Positions 1 through 10,858 of a DNA stretch of 64,000 nt are shown one piece after another. Within the stretch, counting starts at the first letter, position 1; each line of letters begins with the position of its first letter. The position numbers and the translations under genes were made by a program. A model generated the notes under the pieces. It was not told the DNA's origin and ran no database searches. It worked only from the letters and a program-made list of their open reading frames with translations. Where the stretch lies: assembly GCA_018350325.1 (NCBI GenBank), contig JAEVLN010000010.1, forward strand, positions 248,001-312,000. The letters are read 5' to 3'. The DNA comes from Globodera rostochiensis. Taxonomy: Eukaryota; Nematoda; Chromadorea; Rhabditida; Heteroderidae.

Positions 1-836
1 CGAATGGCATCATCCAAAAAGCATCGGACACCAAAAGCAACGGAAGCACAAATAAAATCATTTTTTCGACAAAATTCATCATCTTTAATATGTTTTTCAA
101 ATGCTAAAAATCAAAAAGAATTAACAAAAAATCATTGATAATATTTAGGAAATTATGAAAACTTTTTAATGAAAGAGCCAATGAATGCTTATTTATATTC
201 ATTTTATTTTAATAAAATGACGTTAATAAACGTAATTGTGCCCAAATGATCAGCTTTGGTTTACTTATTATTTGCACAACATCCAACTTCATTTCAAAGT
301 CAGTTTTTGAAAAATTTGCTTATTTCAAATGTGTACAATTGAATAAATATAAATGCAATAATTAAATCAAAAAATTGTTCACAAATCAGTACCCAAGGAA
401 AACGCGATCATGATACACAATATGTATGCTAAACAAGTTCTTCTTTTTTTCCTAATTCATTGTTATGGTTTCATTTTTTTATCTTGAAAAATTGCACTTG
501 TTCACTTCCCAATATATATATAATTTACATCATTAATTTTTAGGCGAATTTTTTCAGAAGGAATTTTCTCCACAAATCAATCCTAGGCGTCACATTTTGT
601 GTTCTATCCGAGACTAGCAGGGCCCGCTATCTCTAGCCTTGGATTTCGTTGTTGGGTGGTCCGACAAGCGCCGCTGGCAACATTTTTTTATATTTGTTAA
701 GAAAATTGCGCAAATCGGCGCCAAGAAAATTTTGAATTTTTAACTCAATTTGTTGAGATTTGTAACAAACATAATACGATAATTTTTAAAGCTATTAGGT
801 CTTTGGTCACCCTGAGTAGAGCGTCATGTGTTGTTC
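1..836. other. AT-rich stretch without recognisable gene
   Basis: No convincing exon was found. Positions about 590-770 hold GC-richer sequence (with ggcgcc and a gttaagaaaatt tail) that loosely resembles copies near 27870, 31720 and 51845, so part of this stretch may be a dispersed repeat. Confidence 0.4.
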
Positions 837-1049
837 TCATTGTACGGCTTGACAATACGCACAAATAGACCCGCCCGCTTCACCACACACGCTCGGCAGT
901 GGCAATTTGTGGTTTTCGCCTTTGAAGAGCCGTAAAACATATTTGACACGTTCATAATTATAATTTTCAACGCCAGAGGGCAATTTATTAATACGTAATA
1001 ATGTCGTGGCTACATGCAATTTGACGCGACTGTTTATTCTACCATTCAC
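837..1049 (-). CDS. possible exon of an unrecognised protein
   Basis: Open frame of about 70 codons ending in TGC-containing codons and a stop at 837-839. Its composition (mixed hydrophobic and charged residues, motifs such as RVKYVLRLF and CAYCQ) looks more protein-like than most ORFs here. No family was recognised, no clear splice partner was found and the start is uncertain. It could be a chance ORF or a remnant exon. Confidence 0.22.
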   Translation of the reverse strand: MNGRINSRVKLHVATTLLRINKLPSGVENYNYERVKYVLRLFKGENHKLPLPSVCGEAGGSICAYCQAVQ

Positions 1050-1368
1050 AACCCGTTGTCATTGGCCTCATAATTAGCTTACGGGTGTATCCATCGGGTT
1101 ACCTTGGCACAACGTTGTTCGGCTCATTTATTCTTGAGGGTACATTCAATATGTAATTTTGCGCATGCTTATCAATTTAAATAACAAAAATTTTAACAAC
1201 ATATTTTTAGGGGAAATTTTCAATTCGCCATTTTTCTCTTCTGGTTTTGAATAGGTATGTCAGTTTAACAAATATTTCGACACAAATCTTATGAAACCAT
1301 CCAAAAGGGATGCTCGTTAATATAAAGACTATTTGTGAATTATTGTTAGAAGATGACATCATTTTTAA

Positions 1369-1620
1369 TTATAGTTTTATTTTTGACATCATAAATATTC
1401 CTAATATTTTATATTTTTGGAAATGATTTCCGTCAAATGCTATTTTCGCTAGATTAACGGGGAAACGTCCAAAAAAATCACCACTTAGTGCTTCGACAGA
1501 AAGAGTCTTTTTTGTTTTAAGCAAATCTCGCTTATAATAAGATTCGTTTTGCCACATAAATGTCAGTGAATGTTTTTGACACATTCGCCGAATATCCATT
1601 TTCGTCCCCCTTTTATACAC
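1369..1620 (-). CDS. hypothetical 83-residue ORF
   Basis: ATG-initiated frame with two in-frame Met near the start (MYKRGTKMDI). The residues around SVEALSGDFFGRF look protein-like, but the C-terminus drifts into AT-rich sequence, so it may be a first exon read through into an intron. No signal peptide, domain or repeat was seen. It sits on the same strand as the weak ORF at 837-1049, but no joining splice pair was established. Confidence 0.2.
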   Translation of the reverse strand: MYKRGTKMDIRRMCQKHSLTFMWQNESYYKRDLLKTKKTLSVEALSGDFFGRFPVNLAKIAFDGNHFQKYKILGIFMMSKIKL

Positions 1621-1869
1621 ACTGACTTTTCGGAAAATGCCAATAATTGGTGGAAATCAGAAAATATGTAAGCCCAAAAAGAGATTTAAAGCCAAATAGC
1701 TCAGAGACCCTCAAAATTCATTCATCGCCTTTTAAATTGGCCCAAAGGGTTATCGGTATTTCGGTAAAAATACTCGATAATACCGAAAAATACCGCGGTA
1801 CTACCGTACCGTGCTGCACTAGTGCATTCAACCGCCAAATATTTTTTTCCACTGCCCGATTTGTACACG

Positions 1870-2325
1870 CGCTGTTTTGTCGTGTGTTTTTTCTAAGAGT
1901 CTGTGTTTTGTCGTTTTTGTGAGAGTCTGTGTCTTGTCGTTTTTGTGAGAGTCTGTGTTTTGTCGTTTTTGTGAGAGTCTGTGTTTTGTCGTTTTTGTGA
2001 GAGTCTGTGTTTTGTCGTTTTTGTGAGAGTCTGTGTTTTGTGGGGTGTGTTTTGTGGGTTTAATGTCAGTCTGTGTTTTATAGTTTTTTTGGGAGTCTGT
2101 ATTTGTGGGGTGTGTTTTGTGGTTTTAGTGTAAGTCTGTGTTTTGTCGTTTTTTGTGAGCGTCTGTGTTTTGTTTTGTAAGAGTCTGTGTTTTGTCGTTT
2201 TTTGTGAGCGTCTGTGTTTTGTTTTGTAAGAGTCTGTGTTTTGTGGTTTTAGTGTCAGTCTGTGTTTTGTCTAGTCGCGTGTCGTTTGTGAGCCTGTGTT
2301 TTGTGTCGGCGGGCGGATTTTGTCT
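1870..2325 (+). repeat. 26-bp G/T-rich minisatellite
   Basis: Tandem copies of a unit close to gagagtctgtgttttgtcgt plus tttttgt, with exact 26-bp periodicity from about 1886 to 2035 and degenerate, length-variable copies to about 2320. It opens ORFs on both strands (1647-1922, 2125-2349, 2165-2362) that are repeat artefacts. Confidence 0.85.
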
Positions 2326-2963
2326 TTGCGCGGCAATAAGACCATTCATTAATTATTATTAATTATTATCCTCGTGGCAATAATAATTTCACTTGCTAAA
2401 ACAATAAGACGAAAGATGTCACATGTTTTCAATAATAATTTCTCACGCAAACCTAACAAGAATTTTTTTCATTTCATTATTTTATTTACTGCACTTCCAT
2501 CATTCTTCTTCCCATATATGTAAAAATAATATTATGTCATAATTTGCGTTCATCAAAAAATTTCTAAAATTATTTTTAAAAAGTGTCAACTAATTTTGTG
2601 ATGTTGGCTGCTGCAATTATTTTGCCAATATTTTTTTTGTCCGAAGTGTACACAACGACAAATCGTTTTCACCTTCAGCGATTTGGCGGCCAGCTGAGTG
2701 AGGCGAATACTGTGACAGCAAAGGTCAATTAATTACGACTAATTAACAAAGACTTTCATTCAAAAATATTAAAAAATGTCTTTTTCTTATGAATTTTGTT
2801 GAGACTTTCTACTGCGGGGAATGTGCTGTCACTTCTCATATTCGCACTTTTAATCCGGTTAAGCGACAAACCGCTAATATTTTCATGGCATAATGTCACG
2901 AGACACATTTAATCTTGATAAATTGTCGCTCAAATTAGCGGTTATAATCCGCAAAAGGAGCGA
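2326..2963. other. AT-rich intergenic stretch
   Basis: Short inverted and near-tandem AT motifs such as attaattattaattatta at 2347-2366. No exon or RNA gene was recognised. Confidence 0.4.
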
Positions 2964-3089
2964 GTGTTTTTAGAAGAATTGGAGTCAAGCAATCTGTTTG
3001 ATCCAAAACTCAAGCATACAAAGAATTGTGAATCAAAGATTAATTGGTTTAGGATTCAAATACTTTATGCACTTTTTGACCTTAAGGCG

Positions 3090-3404
3090 GTCGCGCGAGA
3101 CGATGTCACTGTCAAACAGGCGCCGAATGACTTATTCCGCGCGTATATGTCACGGGGAATGTTCACCTGCGGTGCCAAATATGTTGGCACATTGCAGACA
3201 TTGAAAAGGCTGATTGAGGCAAACAATTAAAAATGATTTTAAACAAAAAATTATGATAATTTTTGTTTTTAGGATGCCCATGAGGAGTACTCACAATGCG
3301 AAAAGTTGATGGAACGTGTGGATAGCAGCACATTGGACTTCGGCAAATCAAAATTGGGGGTCGGAACTCAACAAATGGCGACGTTCAAAGAATTTCTGGA
3401 CTAA
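3090..3404 (+). pseudogene. two-exon fragment of an unrecognised gene, at the edge of the inverted duplication
   Basis: A splice-like acceptor (ccttaag, ending near 3089) is followed by a frame encoding AVARDDVTVKQ... to LKRLIE at about 3216. A GC donor (GAG|GCAAAC) and a tttttag acceptor near 3272 then join it in phase to DAHEEYSQCEK...FKEFLD and a TAA at 3402-3404. The last codons lie inside the inverted-repeat arm starting at 3391, so the gene end and the duplication boundary coincide. No domain was recognised. With no start exon in view it is either truncated or a remnant. The GC-AG intron is inferred. Confidence 0.35.
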
Positions 3405-3572
3405 TGTGACCAAATTTGCGACAATTTGGCAACTTTTTAATTCAAATCGGTCTCATATGTTTAACAGAGATTCTGGATTAAATTGGAAATTTCGTCATGA
3501 TTTCGAATAGATGTCACATAATATTTGATCCATGGATTCGTTTTTCATTGGGGCATCACCAATTGCATCTGT

Positions 3573-3813
3573 TCACGGCGTCGGCTTCTGTTCGGCATGA
3601 TGAAGAGCTGCAAACACTTCTTGAAGGTGGCCGTAAGAAAGCATTCGGCCCTAAAATCAAATTTATAAAAAGTTTAAATAAATTTCGGCAAAAAATATTT
3701 AAATTGACCTGCACTGAACTCTGGTGTTCGGTCTGACGTGAGAAAATAAGTCGTGACAGAGTTCTAAAGGTAAAATATATTAGAAATAAAATATACGTCA
3801 ATACCAACCGCAT
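3573..3813 (-). CDS. putative 60-residue secreted peptide, left-arm copy
   Basis: Proposed exons 3709-3813 and 3573-3650 (minus), joined by a gt...ttttag intron in phase 0. The first exon encodes a hydrophobic leader (MRLVLTYILFLIYF) resembling a signal peptide; the second adds GRMLSYGHLQEVFAALHH and a short tail to TGA. The same structure, with the same predicted protein, exists in the other arm at 14502-14750. The leader and splice sites are visible; function is unknown. It could instead be 3' sequence of the adjacent gene at 3927-4244, which lies upstream on this strand. Confidence 0.3.
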
Positions 3814-3926
3814 ATTTGGTCCATCAAAGCTAAAAAAATATATTTAAAAAATAAAATTAGTTAAATTAATACTTGAAATTATATTTTAGAAAATATCTTT
3901 TAAAATGGTTTTCCTTTTATTTTTCA

Positions 3927-4244
3927 TTATTTGAATTTGCATTCCCCCGTTTCACCGTGCAGCGGTTCGTTATCATGGATTTCGCAATATTTGTGCCCAT
4001 TTGACGCATCGTCCGTCGATGGCACGTGCCGTCCAGTGTCGTCTTCGTCGACACCCTCCTGCACAACCAAAGCCATTGGGCCTCCGATAGAGTCGTTAAT
4101 TCGTTCGTCCTCCTCGCCAAAAGTGCGCATGGCCGTCAGGAGGACGACGGTGACGGAACTTAAGAAAAATGCAAAAATAATTTAAAATATTTAAAAAGTT
4201 AGCACTGACCTCAAAAGAATTGTTTTGAAGTGTAGGAAAAGCAT
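3927..4244 (-). CDS. putative 88-residue secreted acidic protein, left-arm copy
   Basis: Exons 4210-4244 and 3927-4158 (minus) join in phase 2 at a canonical AG|GTCAGT donor and an aag acceptor. The product starts with a signal-peptide-like segment (MLFLHFKTILL then SSVTVVLLTAM) followed by an acidic, hydrophilic mature part (TFGEEDERIND ... VDEDDTG) ending KFK. The right-arm copy differs by Cys versus Ser five residues from the end. An in-frame upstream ATG at 4457 would give a 159-residue protein with an internal membrane segment, so the start is not settled. No domain was recognised; a secreted effector-like protein is an inference. Confidence 0.45.
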
Positions 4245-4459
4245 TTGTTGAATATTAAATTTTGAAGGCAAAAGATCTTTAAATCGGCCGAGAATGCTGC
4301 TGCTTTTGCCCCGGGAATTGACGAAGAACGTGTGAATGGGTGGGTTGGGGGAATGCCAAAACGGTCGTTGCCAATTCTCTGAAATTAAATTAAAAGCTCT
4401 TTCATTGGCATATAATCTATTCATTTTGGCAAATGCTTTATGAAAGCCTTGGGGCATAA

Positions 4460-6083
4460 AACGAATAGCAGCTGAATTTGATCATACGCAAACGAGGAGA
4501 AAAATGATGCCAGAATTGATCAAATTTGTATGAATTACGTCAATAAAAGCAATGATTGTGCAAAGCAATTAGTGCAACCGCAGAACGAGAGTTTAGCTAA
4601 TTCGATTTCGCGGCTATATTTGAACGTCAAACGGAAATAGGAAAAAATGCCATTCATTGCGTTGGTGTGAGTAATGAATGATGCGGGGGGGGGGGGCTAA
4701 AAATGGCACTTTTGAGCCCGGAGGGTATCCGGATCTTGGTGCTTCGGATCAGGAGTCCTGGAAAATCTGTCCGGGGTCCTGTCCTATCCGGAGTCTAGTT
4801 TAAACATTAGGCGGTTTTTGTTGTGCAACTCGGCTTAACTCTGCTAAGGACGAATGTTTTCCCCGATGCCCGGGGGGGGGGAAGTTGGATGGATAGGCAA
4901 ACATTGACATTTTGTGTCTATATTTATTCGAATATTATGTTTTTCTTCCTTTCATCCATCACACGCAGCGGACGATTTTATTAATGTGTGAATTGGTAAT
5001 TGGTGAACGTGTTAAATGATGTGTTAGGGGGAGGGCATGTCTAATGACGATTCTAGCAAAAGGGAACGGACAGATGCAAAATAGAGGCGATTTGAACGGA
5101 TTAGCCTCAAATGTCTGAGTTTTCTCGCCAATTTTGAGTCTCGGGATTCCCCTCGTGGGCATACAGATTAAAGGCAAAAGGATTGCCCCCGAAGGGTTAG
5201 GCGGTTGAGGTAAGTTGGGGGGTATTTAAGGGATAATGAGCCGGCGGATTCATAATATTCAAATGGTTTGGCCAACGCCGTTTTATGCTCCGGGAAGGCC
5301 AAACCTTCGGCCCCGTCTTCTGCTGACCGTTAATTGCTTTCTTCTCATCTCCTCTCGTGCGGCCTTTCCTCCTTTTCCTGCACTTTTGATGTTTCCTCGA
5401 GACTGACTCTCGACTCCCTTCTGTCCTTTTTTGACACTATTTTTGTGCTTATTTTCGTGTGCCAAACCTTTATATGTCGGCAAACAAACAGCAAATTAAA
5501 CTGTGGGGCGTGTAAATTAGTCAAATGGCGGCAATTGCCCACGCGCAAACATTTTTATAGCCAAATTTTAAATGAATTAAATAAAATGCTTTTGGGTTTA
5601 TTAATTCCATTTCCGATCTTTGATTTAGATTTGGTAAATATAAAATGATGCTATGTCCATTACTAAAGTATAAAATTTTGGCAGCGATAATCCAAAAAAT
5701 GTCAAACGATCATCAACCCTCGTGTAAATCTAAAAATGTTCCATTTATAGAGTGAAGCGGGAGGGCCCTTCCCGGGATCGGGGCGCAATTCCCGGGGTTA
5801 AAGTTGTGGGGGGGGGGGGGATAAGCAAATGCCAAACGAATTCATGAATAAAACACGACTTAATTATGAAAAAAATAAATAAAACCAAAGAATGTTTGAT
5901 CCAAAATGCTTTGATTGCTTATAAATAATTCCTTGCACGGTTTATTTATATCTTTTGGCATTTCCCCCCAAAATAATTTATGTAGCGGAATGCTTAAAAA
6001 GCCAACATTATTTTGCATAATGACAAGAAAGTTTAAATGCCAGATCTATTTGTGTAAAAATTTATGCCATTCGAATTGCGCCA
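4460..6083. other. non-genic remainder of the left arm
   Basis: Holds homopolymer G tracts (4684-4695, 4871-4880, 5809-5820) and degenerate purine-rich sequence. A Lys/Arg-rich ORF on the minus strand (5283-5483, mirrored at 12767-12949) is conserved between arms but lacks gene signals, so it is not called. Confidence 0.4.
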
Positions 6084-6700
6084 AATGTTTGCAATGCTAA
6101 AAAAATTGTTGGCATTATAAAAAGTTGAAAAAATTTTTGCCAGGACCGCAATTTTTTTTGAGAATTATTCTTTATAGGCAAAGGTTTGGAAAGAAAAAGA
6201 TGGCCACCGAATGTAAGGCAGCTGACATTTTTGAAAGAAATTATGCCAATTTTGCAACCATTTAAGGTAGTTTTAGTTCAAAATCATTGAAAATACTGTA
6301 CAAATAAAAAATTAAGGAAATTTTACGAGAGGTCCATGGAAAAATTTTTTCAGTATGGAATGCCTTTATTTGGTAAAGATGCCAAGAGTGTGCTAAACGG
6401 CGTAAAGGTGTTATTTTATTATTTAAGCACTCAATTGTTCGCAGCAAGTGATTGAACCACGTTGTGCAATGCATCATTGATTAAAATTTTAAACTGAATT
6501 CATCAGAAAATAAACATATTTAGAATGAACAGATTTTATATATACAATAGTTAACATATACACAATAATTACATAGGGAATACATATACACAATGTTATC
6601 TATGGAATACACATATACACAAAAATTACATACGGTCACTAGTTAGGGTTTTGAGCACACCGTTGAAGAAAACAAATAATTAATGAATTTTATGTGCTTT
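6084..6700. other. start of the spacer, no gene seen
   Basis: AT-rich. 6540-6640 has four imperfect copies of a tatacacaa-containing motif (microsatellite-like). Confidence 0.4.
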
Positions 6701-6719
6701 CCTTTGTTGGCCTTGTCGA

Positions 6720-6920
6720 TTAATTTGTAGTCCTCTTTTCTTCAGAGAGCGATACCGGCTCAAAGCCCCGCCGCAGCACCATGTTCTGGAAGGAGTGAAT
6801 GTGCACCTGAAATGAAGAGTTTTCAGACGTTTTTGAGTTGTAGCTAAAGAAAAATTTTGGAGAAATTGCTTCATTTTGGCCATCAGCGTCCATCACGCCC
6901 TTGTGGAGATCGAGGATCGT
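6720..6920 (-). pseudogene. Fic-domain (FICD-like) gene fragment A, catalytic loop deleted
   Basis: Read on the minus strand, an exon opening after tcccgcag at 6920 encodes TILDLHKGVMDADG, like the helix before the Fic core. A second exon, 6806-6720, opens after tttcag and encodes VHIHSFQNMVLRRGFEPVSL and a short tail to TAA. Against fragment B (7562-7681) this exon has lost the residues from Pro-Phe through the GNGR loop while staying in frame, so the HPFx(D/E)GNGRxxR active site needed for AMP transfer is absent. Upstream sequence to about 7085 has a further compatible frame (FYEGELPLSRNLEFLAIL). Probably a decayed copy. Confidence 0.55.
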
Positions 6921-7197
6921 CTGCGGGACAATTAATTTTTTTTTTCAAAAATATCTGTGCCCACGCCTCCAACTACCTTAAGTGTGATAGCGCCGTGGCG
7001 ACATTTCGGGTTGTTCAAAATTGCCAAAAACTCCAAGTTTCGTGAAAAGGGGGAGTTCTCCCTCATAAAAGATCGCAACGCGATTGCTTTGCGCTTCCAC
7101 TTTCTGACCTTTTGATCTCCTTCCTCAGTATCGCCACCTCTTCTTCCTCCGCTTTTTTCTCCGATTCGTCTTTTGCTTATCTTCCGTTCGATTTCCG

Positions 7198-7345
7198 TTA
7201 CGCCGTTTCGTCTTCCTCCTCCGCTTCATTCACTTCTTCTTCACTTTCAGTATCGGATAGGAATTCAATCGGCATTTCAGCATCCATTACTTCAATGAAA
7301 TCGCTAAATTTTTGCAGGTTGTGTGGTGTTGAATTAATTACATAA
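7198..7345 (-). other. acidic Glu/Ser-rich open frame between Fic fragments
   Basis: Minus-strand frame ending at 7198 encodes MDAEMPIEFLSDTESEEEVNEAEEEDE and a stop. It lies between Fic fragments B and A and may be an exon or linker of the same decayed locus. There is no direct support beyond composition. Confidence 0.2.
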
Positions 7346-7561
7346 ATAAGAAAGCCGGAGCGGTAATTTGAAGAAGCGCGATGTGAAGCTGGAGCAAAAA
7401 TTGAAACCTGGCGCAGAAACAAAAATCTGGAGACGGTGGATTTAGCGGAACCGGCACAAAACCTGAAGATGGCGAATTTGGCGGAACCGGCACAAATCTG
7501 GAGATGGTGAGTTCATGAATTCTGTGTGCTTTCCTTTATTGGCCTTGGCAATTAAATTGTA

Positions 7562-7681
7562 TTAGGTGGCCCTCTTTTCTTCAGGGAGCGACACCGGCTC
7601 AAAGCCCCGCCGTAGCAGCACCATGTTCATAAAAAGCCGCGATGTACGTCCGTTTCCGTAGAGGAAAGGGTGAATATGCAC
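7562..7681 (-). pseudogene. Fic-domain exon, fragment B (AMPylase core motif present)
   Basis: A 40-codon exon after gttcag encodes VHIHPFLYGNGRTSRLFMNM followed by VLLRRGFEPVSLPEEKRAT and TAA. This is the Fic core HPFx(D/E)GNGRxxR of FICD/HYPE-type adenylyltransferases, whose catalytic His and GNGR loop transfer AMP to target hydroxyls. The acidic residue that binds Mg2+ (D/E before GNGR) is Tyr here, which should impair catalysis. The upstream sequence does not give the usual helix leading into the motif, and the exon stops shortly after it. Pseudogene fragment is favoured; a final exon of an expressed truncated protein is the alternative. Confidence 0.7.
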
Positions 7682-7869
7682 CTGAACGCGACCTGCATCC
7701 CTACAGTAACCCAAAATTTAGCCGCTGTGGTTAACTTATTGGCAATTATGCAAGGTTTTCGATATAATTCTATTCACAGGTTGCAAGTCAATTACGAAGA
7801 GAAATCCAATAAAGTTTTTTCAATCACGGAAAAATGCCTGGAAAAGGGCATGGATTTTGAAATATTTTA

Positions 7870-9306
7870 AAACTTGAGAATTTTTTTTTTTAATCTTCGT
7901 ATTTCGTTTTTATAGAAAGCTCTAATCGAAAGTTGATTTGAACGTTTTGTTGGTTGATCATTATTTTTATGTCTATTTTGGTTAAAAAAATGAAAAAAAA
8001 TTGTTGAATTAAAGAGGACTCGAACTTTCACAGATAAAACTGATATTGAGAACACAACCACTGAATGTAATCTTATTTCATTAAGTGAAAATGCATAAAC
8101 TTTGAAGGCTTATATCTTGCCACCCAGGTTTTTGAGTCGAGACTCGATACCGAGACTCTCGTGCAGCACTAGTAGAAATGTGGAGGTGATCTATCAGTGT
8201 GCCTGGTTTCATCCCGAAACTCCGTGGACACCTGAGGACCTTCCCTTTGTAAGGAAAATGTCCGATTTTTGGAAGGTTTTGTCATGTAACTGGCAATTTT
8301 TTATACAAAGTGATTTATGCCCGTGAGGCCAAACCTCCGGACCCTCTTTTGCTCACGTTAATTGCTTCCTTCTCATCTCCTCTCGTGCGGCCTTTCCTGC
8401 ACTTTTGCTGTTTCCTCGAGACTGATTCTCGACTCCCTTCTGTCCTTTTTGACACTATTTTTGTGCTGTTCGTGTGCCAAAACATTTATATGTCAGCAAA
8501 CAGCAAATTAAACTGTGGGGGTGTGTAAATTAGACAAATGGCGGCAAATGCCCACGCGCAAACATTTTTATAGCCAAATTTTAAATGAATTAAATAAAAT
8601 GCTTTTGGGTTTATTAATTCCATTTCCGATCTTTGATTTAGATTTGGTAAATATAAAATGATGCTATGTCCATTACTAAAGTATAAAAATTTTAATGGAT
8701 TCTTTTGGCAGAGATAATCTACAAAAATGTCAAATGATCATCAACCCTCGTGTCAATCTAAAAATGTTCCATTTATAGAATTTCCCGGATTTAAAGTTGT
8801 GGGGGGGGGGAGGGGGGATAAGCAAATGCCAAACGAATTCATAACGACTTTAATATGAAAATAAATAAATAAAACCAAAGAATGTTTTTTTTAAATTTAT
8901 GCATCCGAATTATGCCAAATGTTTGAAAACTAAAATTTTAAAGCAAAAAAAAGTTGATCTAAACTAAACTAAAAGATTGCCATGCCAAGATAATATTGAG
9001 CTTTTCTGAATAATTTTTGTGCTAAATGTTATTGCTTTTTTGATGCCAAAAAAAAAGTTGGGCCAGGACCACAATTTTTTTTGAGAATTATTATTATTTC
9101 ATTAAGCACATTTTTTACATTTTGGCATCCCAAATATGTACAAAAAAAATTGTACAAAAATTGAGGGGGGTAAATGCACTTATTTGCGCAGTTGTTTCCA
9201 CCTTCGAGTCCGTCCACCGATGTCCGTCGTCCATTCGGCTCATCCGATCCAATAAATATTCACTAATTTTATAAAAATTGGTCATTTCCTTCAAAAGGAC
9301 ACAAAA
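7870..9306. other. spacer with a partial third copy of the arm repeat
   Basis: About 8325-8890 repeats the arm segment 5283-5890 in direct orientation with several deletions (including the ggccaaacct, cctctcgtgcggcc and catcaaccctcgtgt blocks and a poly-G tract at 8802-8818). The rest is AT-rich with no gene recognised. Confidence 0.6.
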
Positions 9307-10467
9307 ATGTTTTTTTCCTCCTCAAAATTAGTCCTATTAATTTTAACGCTTGTACAATTGGCAATTGAACAATGCTGGACATTTTCGTTTGTGCATAGAA
9401 AATGGGTAAATTTGTTCTATTTTTTATTAAAAATTAAAAATTTTGATAAACGTCATCTAAATTATTAACAATTTTAAATTAATAAATCTTAAAATTTGGG
9501 TAGGATTTTTTGTTGCCTCGTGATCTGATGGAGAAAATATTTGCACTGGAGGCTGACGCGGAATTGGACAAAATGGAGGTGGAAAGACTCACCGATCAAC
9601 TGCTGAAGGAGGTGCCCCGCTCAGTGTTGGAACAGTTGGAACTTCCGAGATTCTACTCTCGTCTCCCATTTAACAGTGCATTCAAAAAATAAATTAAAAA
9701 TGTCTAAAAATGAATTTATTCATAAGAAAATAAAACAAATTTCAGTCCGCTGGCAGATCAAAGAATTACTTTTTGACAAATCGCTGGTCTGGAGCCAAAA
9801 ACACGAGGCCATTTTCGCGCTGATCCAAACGCTCCCGTCACAAATGCGCCGATTTGCGCCCATCCAACATGTCGCCCAATCGTCCGTAGACGATTTGTCA
9901 TTCGCTCGTCCGACCCTCGCGGGGACGGGACACTCTCGACTGTTCGAGAGTCTAAGCGCTTTGAAGTACACCGTCAGCTTCACTTTTGTACAGTGCCGAA
10001 TTTTTGTAACTTTTTTTGTATGCTTTGCTATTTTAAGCAAACCAAAGAACTTTGTGAAATCCTTCCGCAACCGTTGGAGGCACAACTTTACACGGCACTC
10101 TCATCAAACAAACTGAACATTGAAGTATAAAAAAGCCTAAATATATAAAATTTTGAATAAAACATTTAACCAATTAGAAGAAGCTTTAAAAGCTTTTTTC
10201 TTTTCAAGCAAAAATTAGCCGCCGTGGAAAATGTAATGTCCGAACTGCCATTCGGCGTGTTGGACCGTTTATTCTTTGTTGGAGTGCCAATTGTGGACGC
10301 AGAAGTTCGGGAAAGATTTAGAAGACTATGGTCTTGATTAATTTTTATATTGATATTTAATTAATAAATTAATTTAAAGGTATGATCGACCATATTGGTC
10401 ATCAGACGCCGGTGAAGAGGAGGGCATTGGCCTAAAAATGCAAAATAGCAATAATGGCATGTCATAA
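9307..10467 (+). CDS. secreted nematode protein with repeated helical LP modules (235 aa)
   Basis: Six exons: 9307-9405, 9504-9675, 9746-9885, 10038-10124, 10209-10330, 10380-10467. All junctions are GT-AG and in phase; the sum is 708 nt. The start gives a clear signal peptide (MFFSSSKLVLLILTLVQLAI). The mature part repeats a loose module of a charged helix ending in a (V/S/E)LP-type turn: LTDQLLKEVPRSVLEQLELP, SLVWSQKHEAIFALIQTLP, TKELCEILPQPLEAQ and KLAAVENVMSELPFGVL. This recalls small nematode secreted helical families (SXP/RAL-2, DUF148-like), but that match is by eye only. The tail is Asp/Glu/Gly rich. It lies in the spacer of the inverted duplication. The third donor (10 nt after QHV) and the last junction are the least certain. 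Confidence 0.6.
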
Positions 10468-10858
10468 GGAAATATGACATTTTAACGCTTTAAAAAATAG
10501 AAATATTAATACTATTAAAAACACTAAATTTGTTATTAAAACAAATAATTCTAAACAGTTCCAAATTAATTTACTCACAAATCAGTTGATTCCCCGATGT
10601 TGCTGAATTTGCCCGTCCCATCTTCGTCAGCCCAACAGGACCCAATTGGACGGGCCTCAATTTTTTATCAACATCAATTGCCCTCCTCTCAGCCCATTAT
10701 TCCTCCACTAAAACCACCAAAGGTTTTTCATTTTATTTGCCTTTTTCCTCAAAAGTTTAAAGTCGGCAAAAAATCAAGGAATTTTTTTGGGAAGAAATTC
10801 AGTTTTTTTTTAGAAATTTTAATTCTAATTGATTTCTAATTTATACATTCCCTTAACG

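Larger units (their letters stand above)
3391..6083. repeat. left arm of a 2.7-kb inverted duplication
   Basis: From aatttctggactaatg at 3391 to about 6083 the sequence is, apart from indels, poly-G length changes and scattered substitutions, the reverse complement of 14932-12167. Both arms carry the same two putative secreted-protein genes. A partial third copy of the 5283-5890 part lies in direct orientation at about 8325-8890. No terminal inverted repeat or target duplication was recognised, so segmental duplication is favoured over a single transposon. Confidence 0.88.

Noticed and set aside
9676..10116. 146-codon ORF and its antisense 121-codon ORF (9720-10085)
   Set aside because: The first reads exon 3 of the secreted protein into an intron; the second is its shadow. 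The spliced model gives better continuity.
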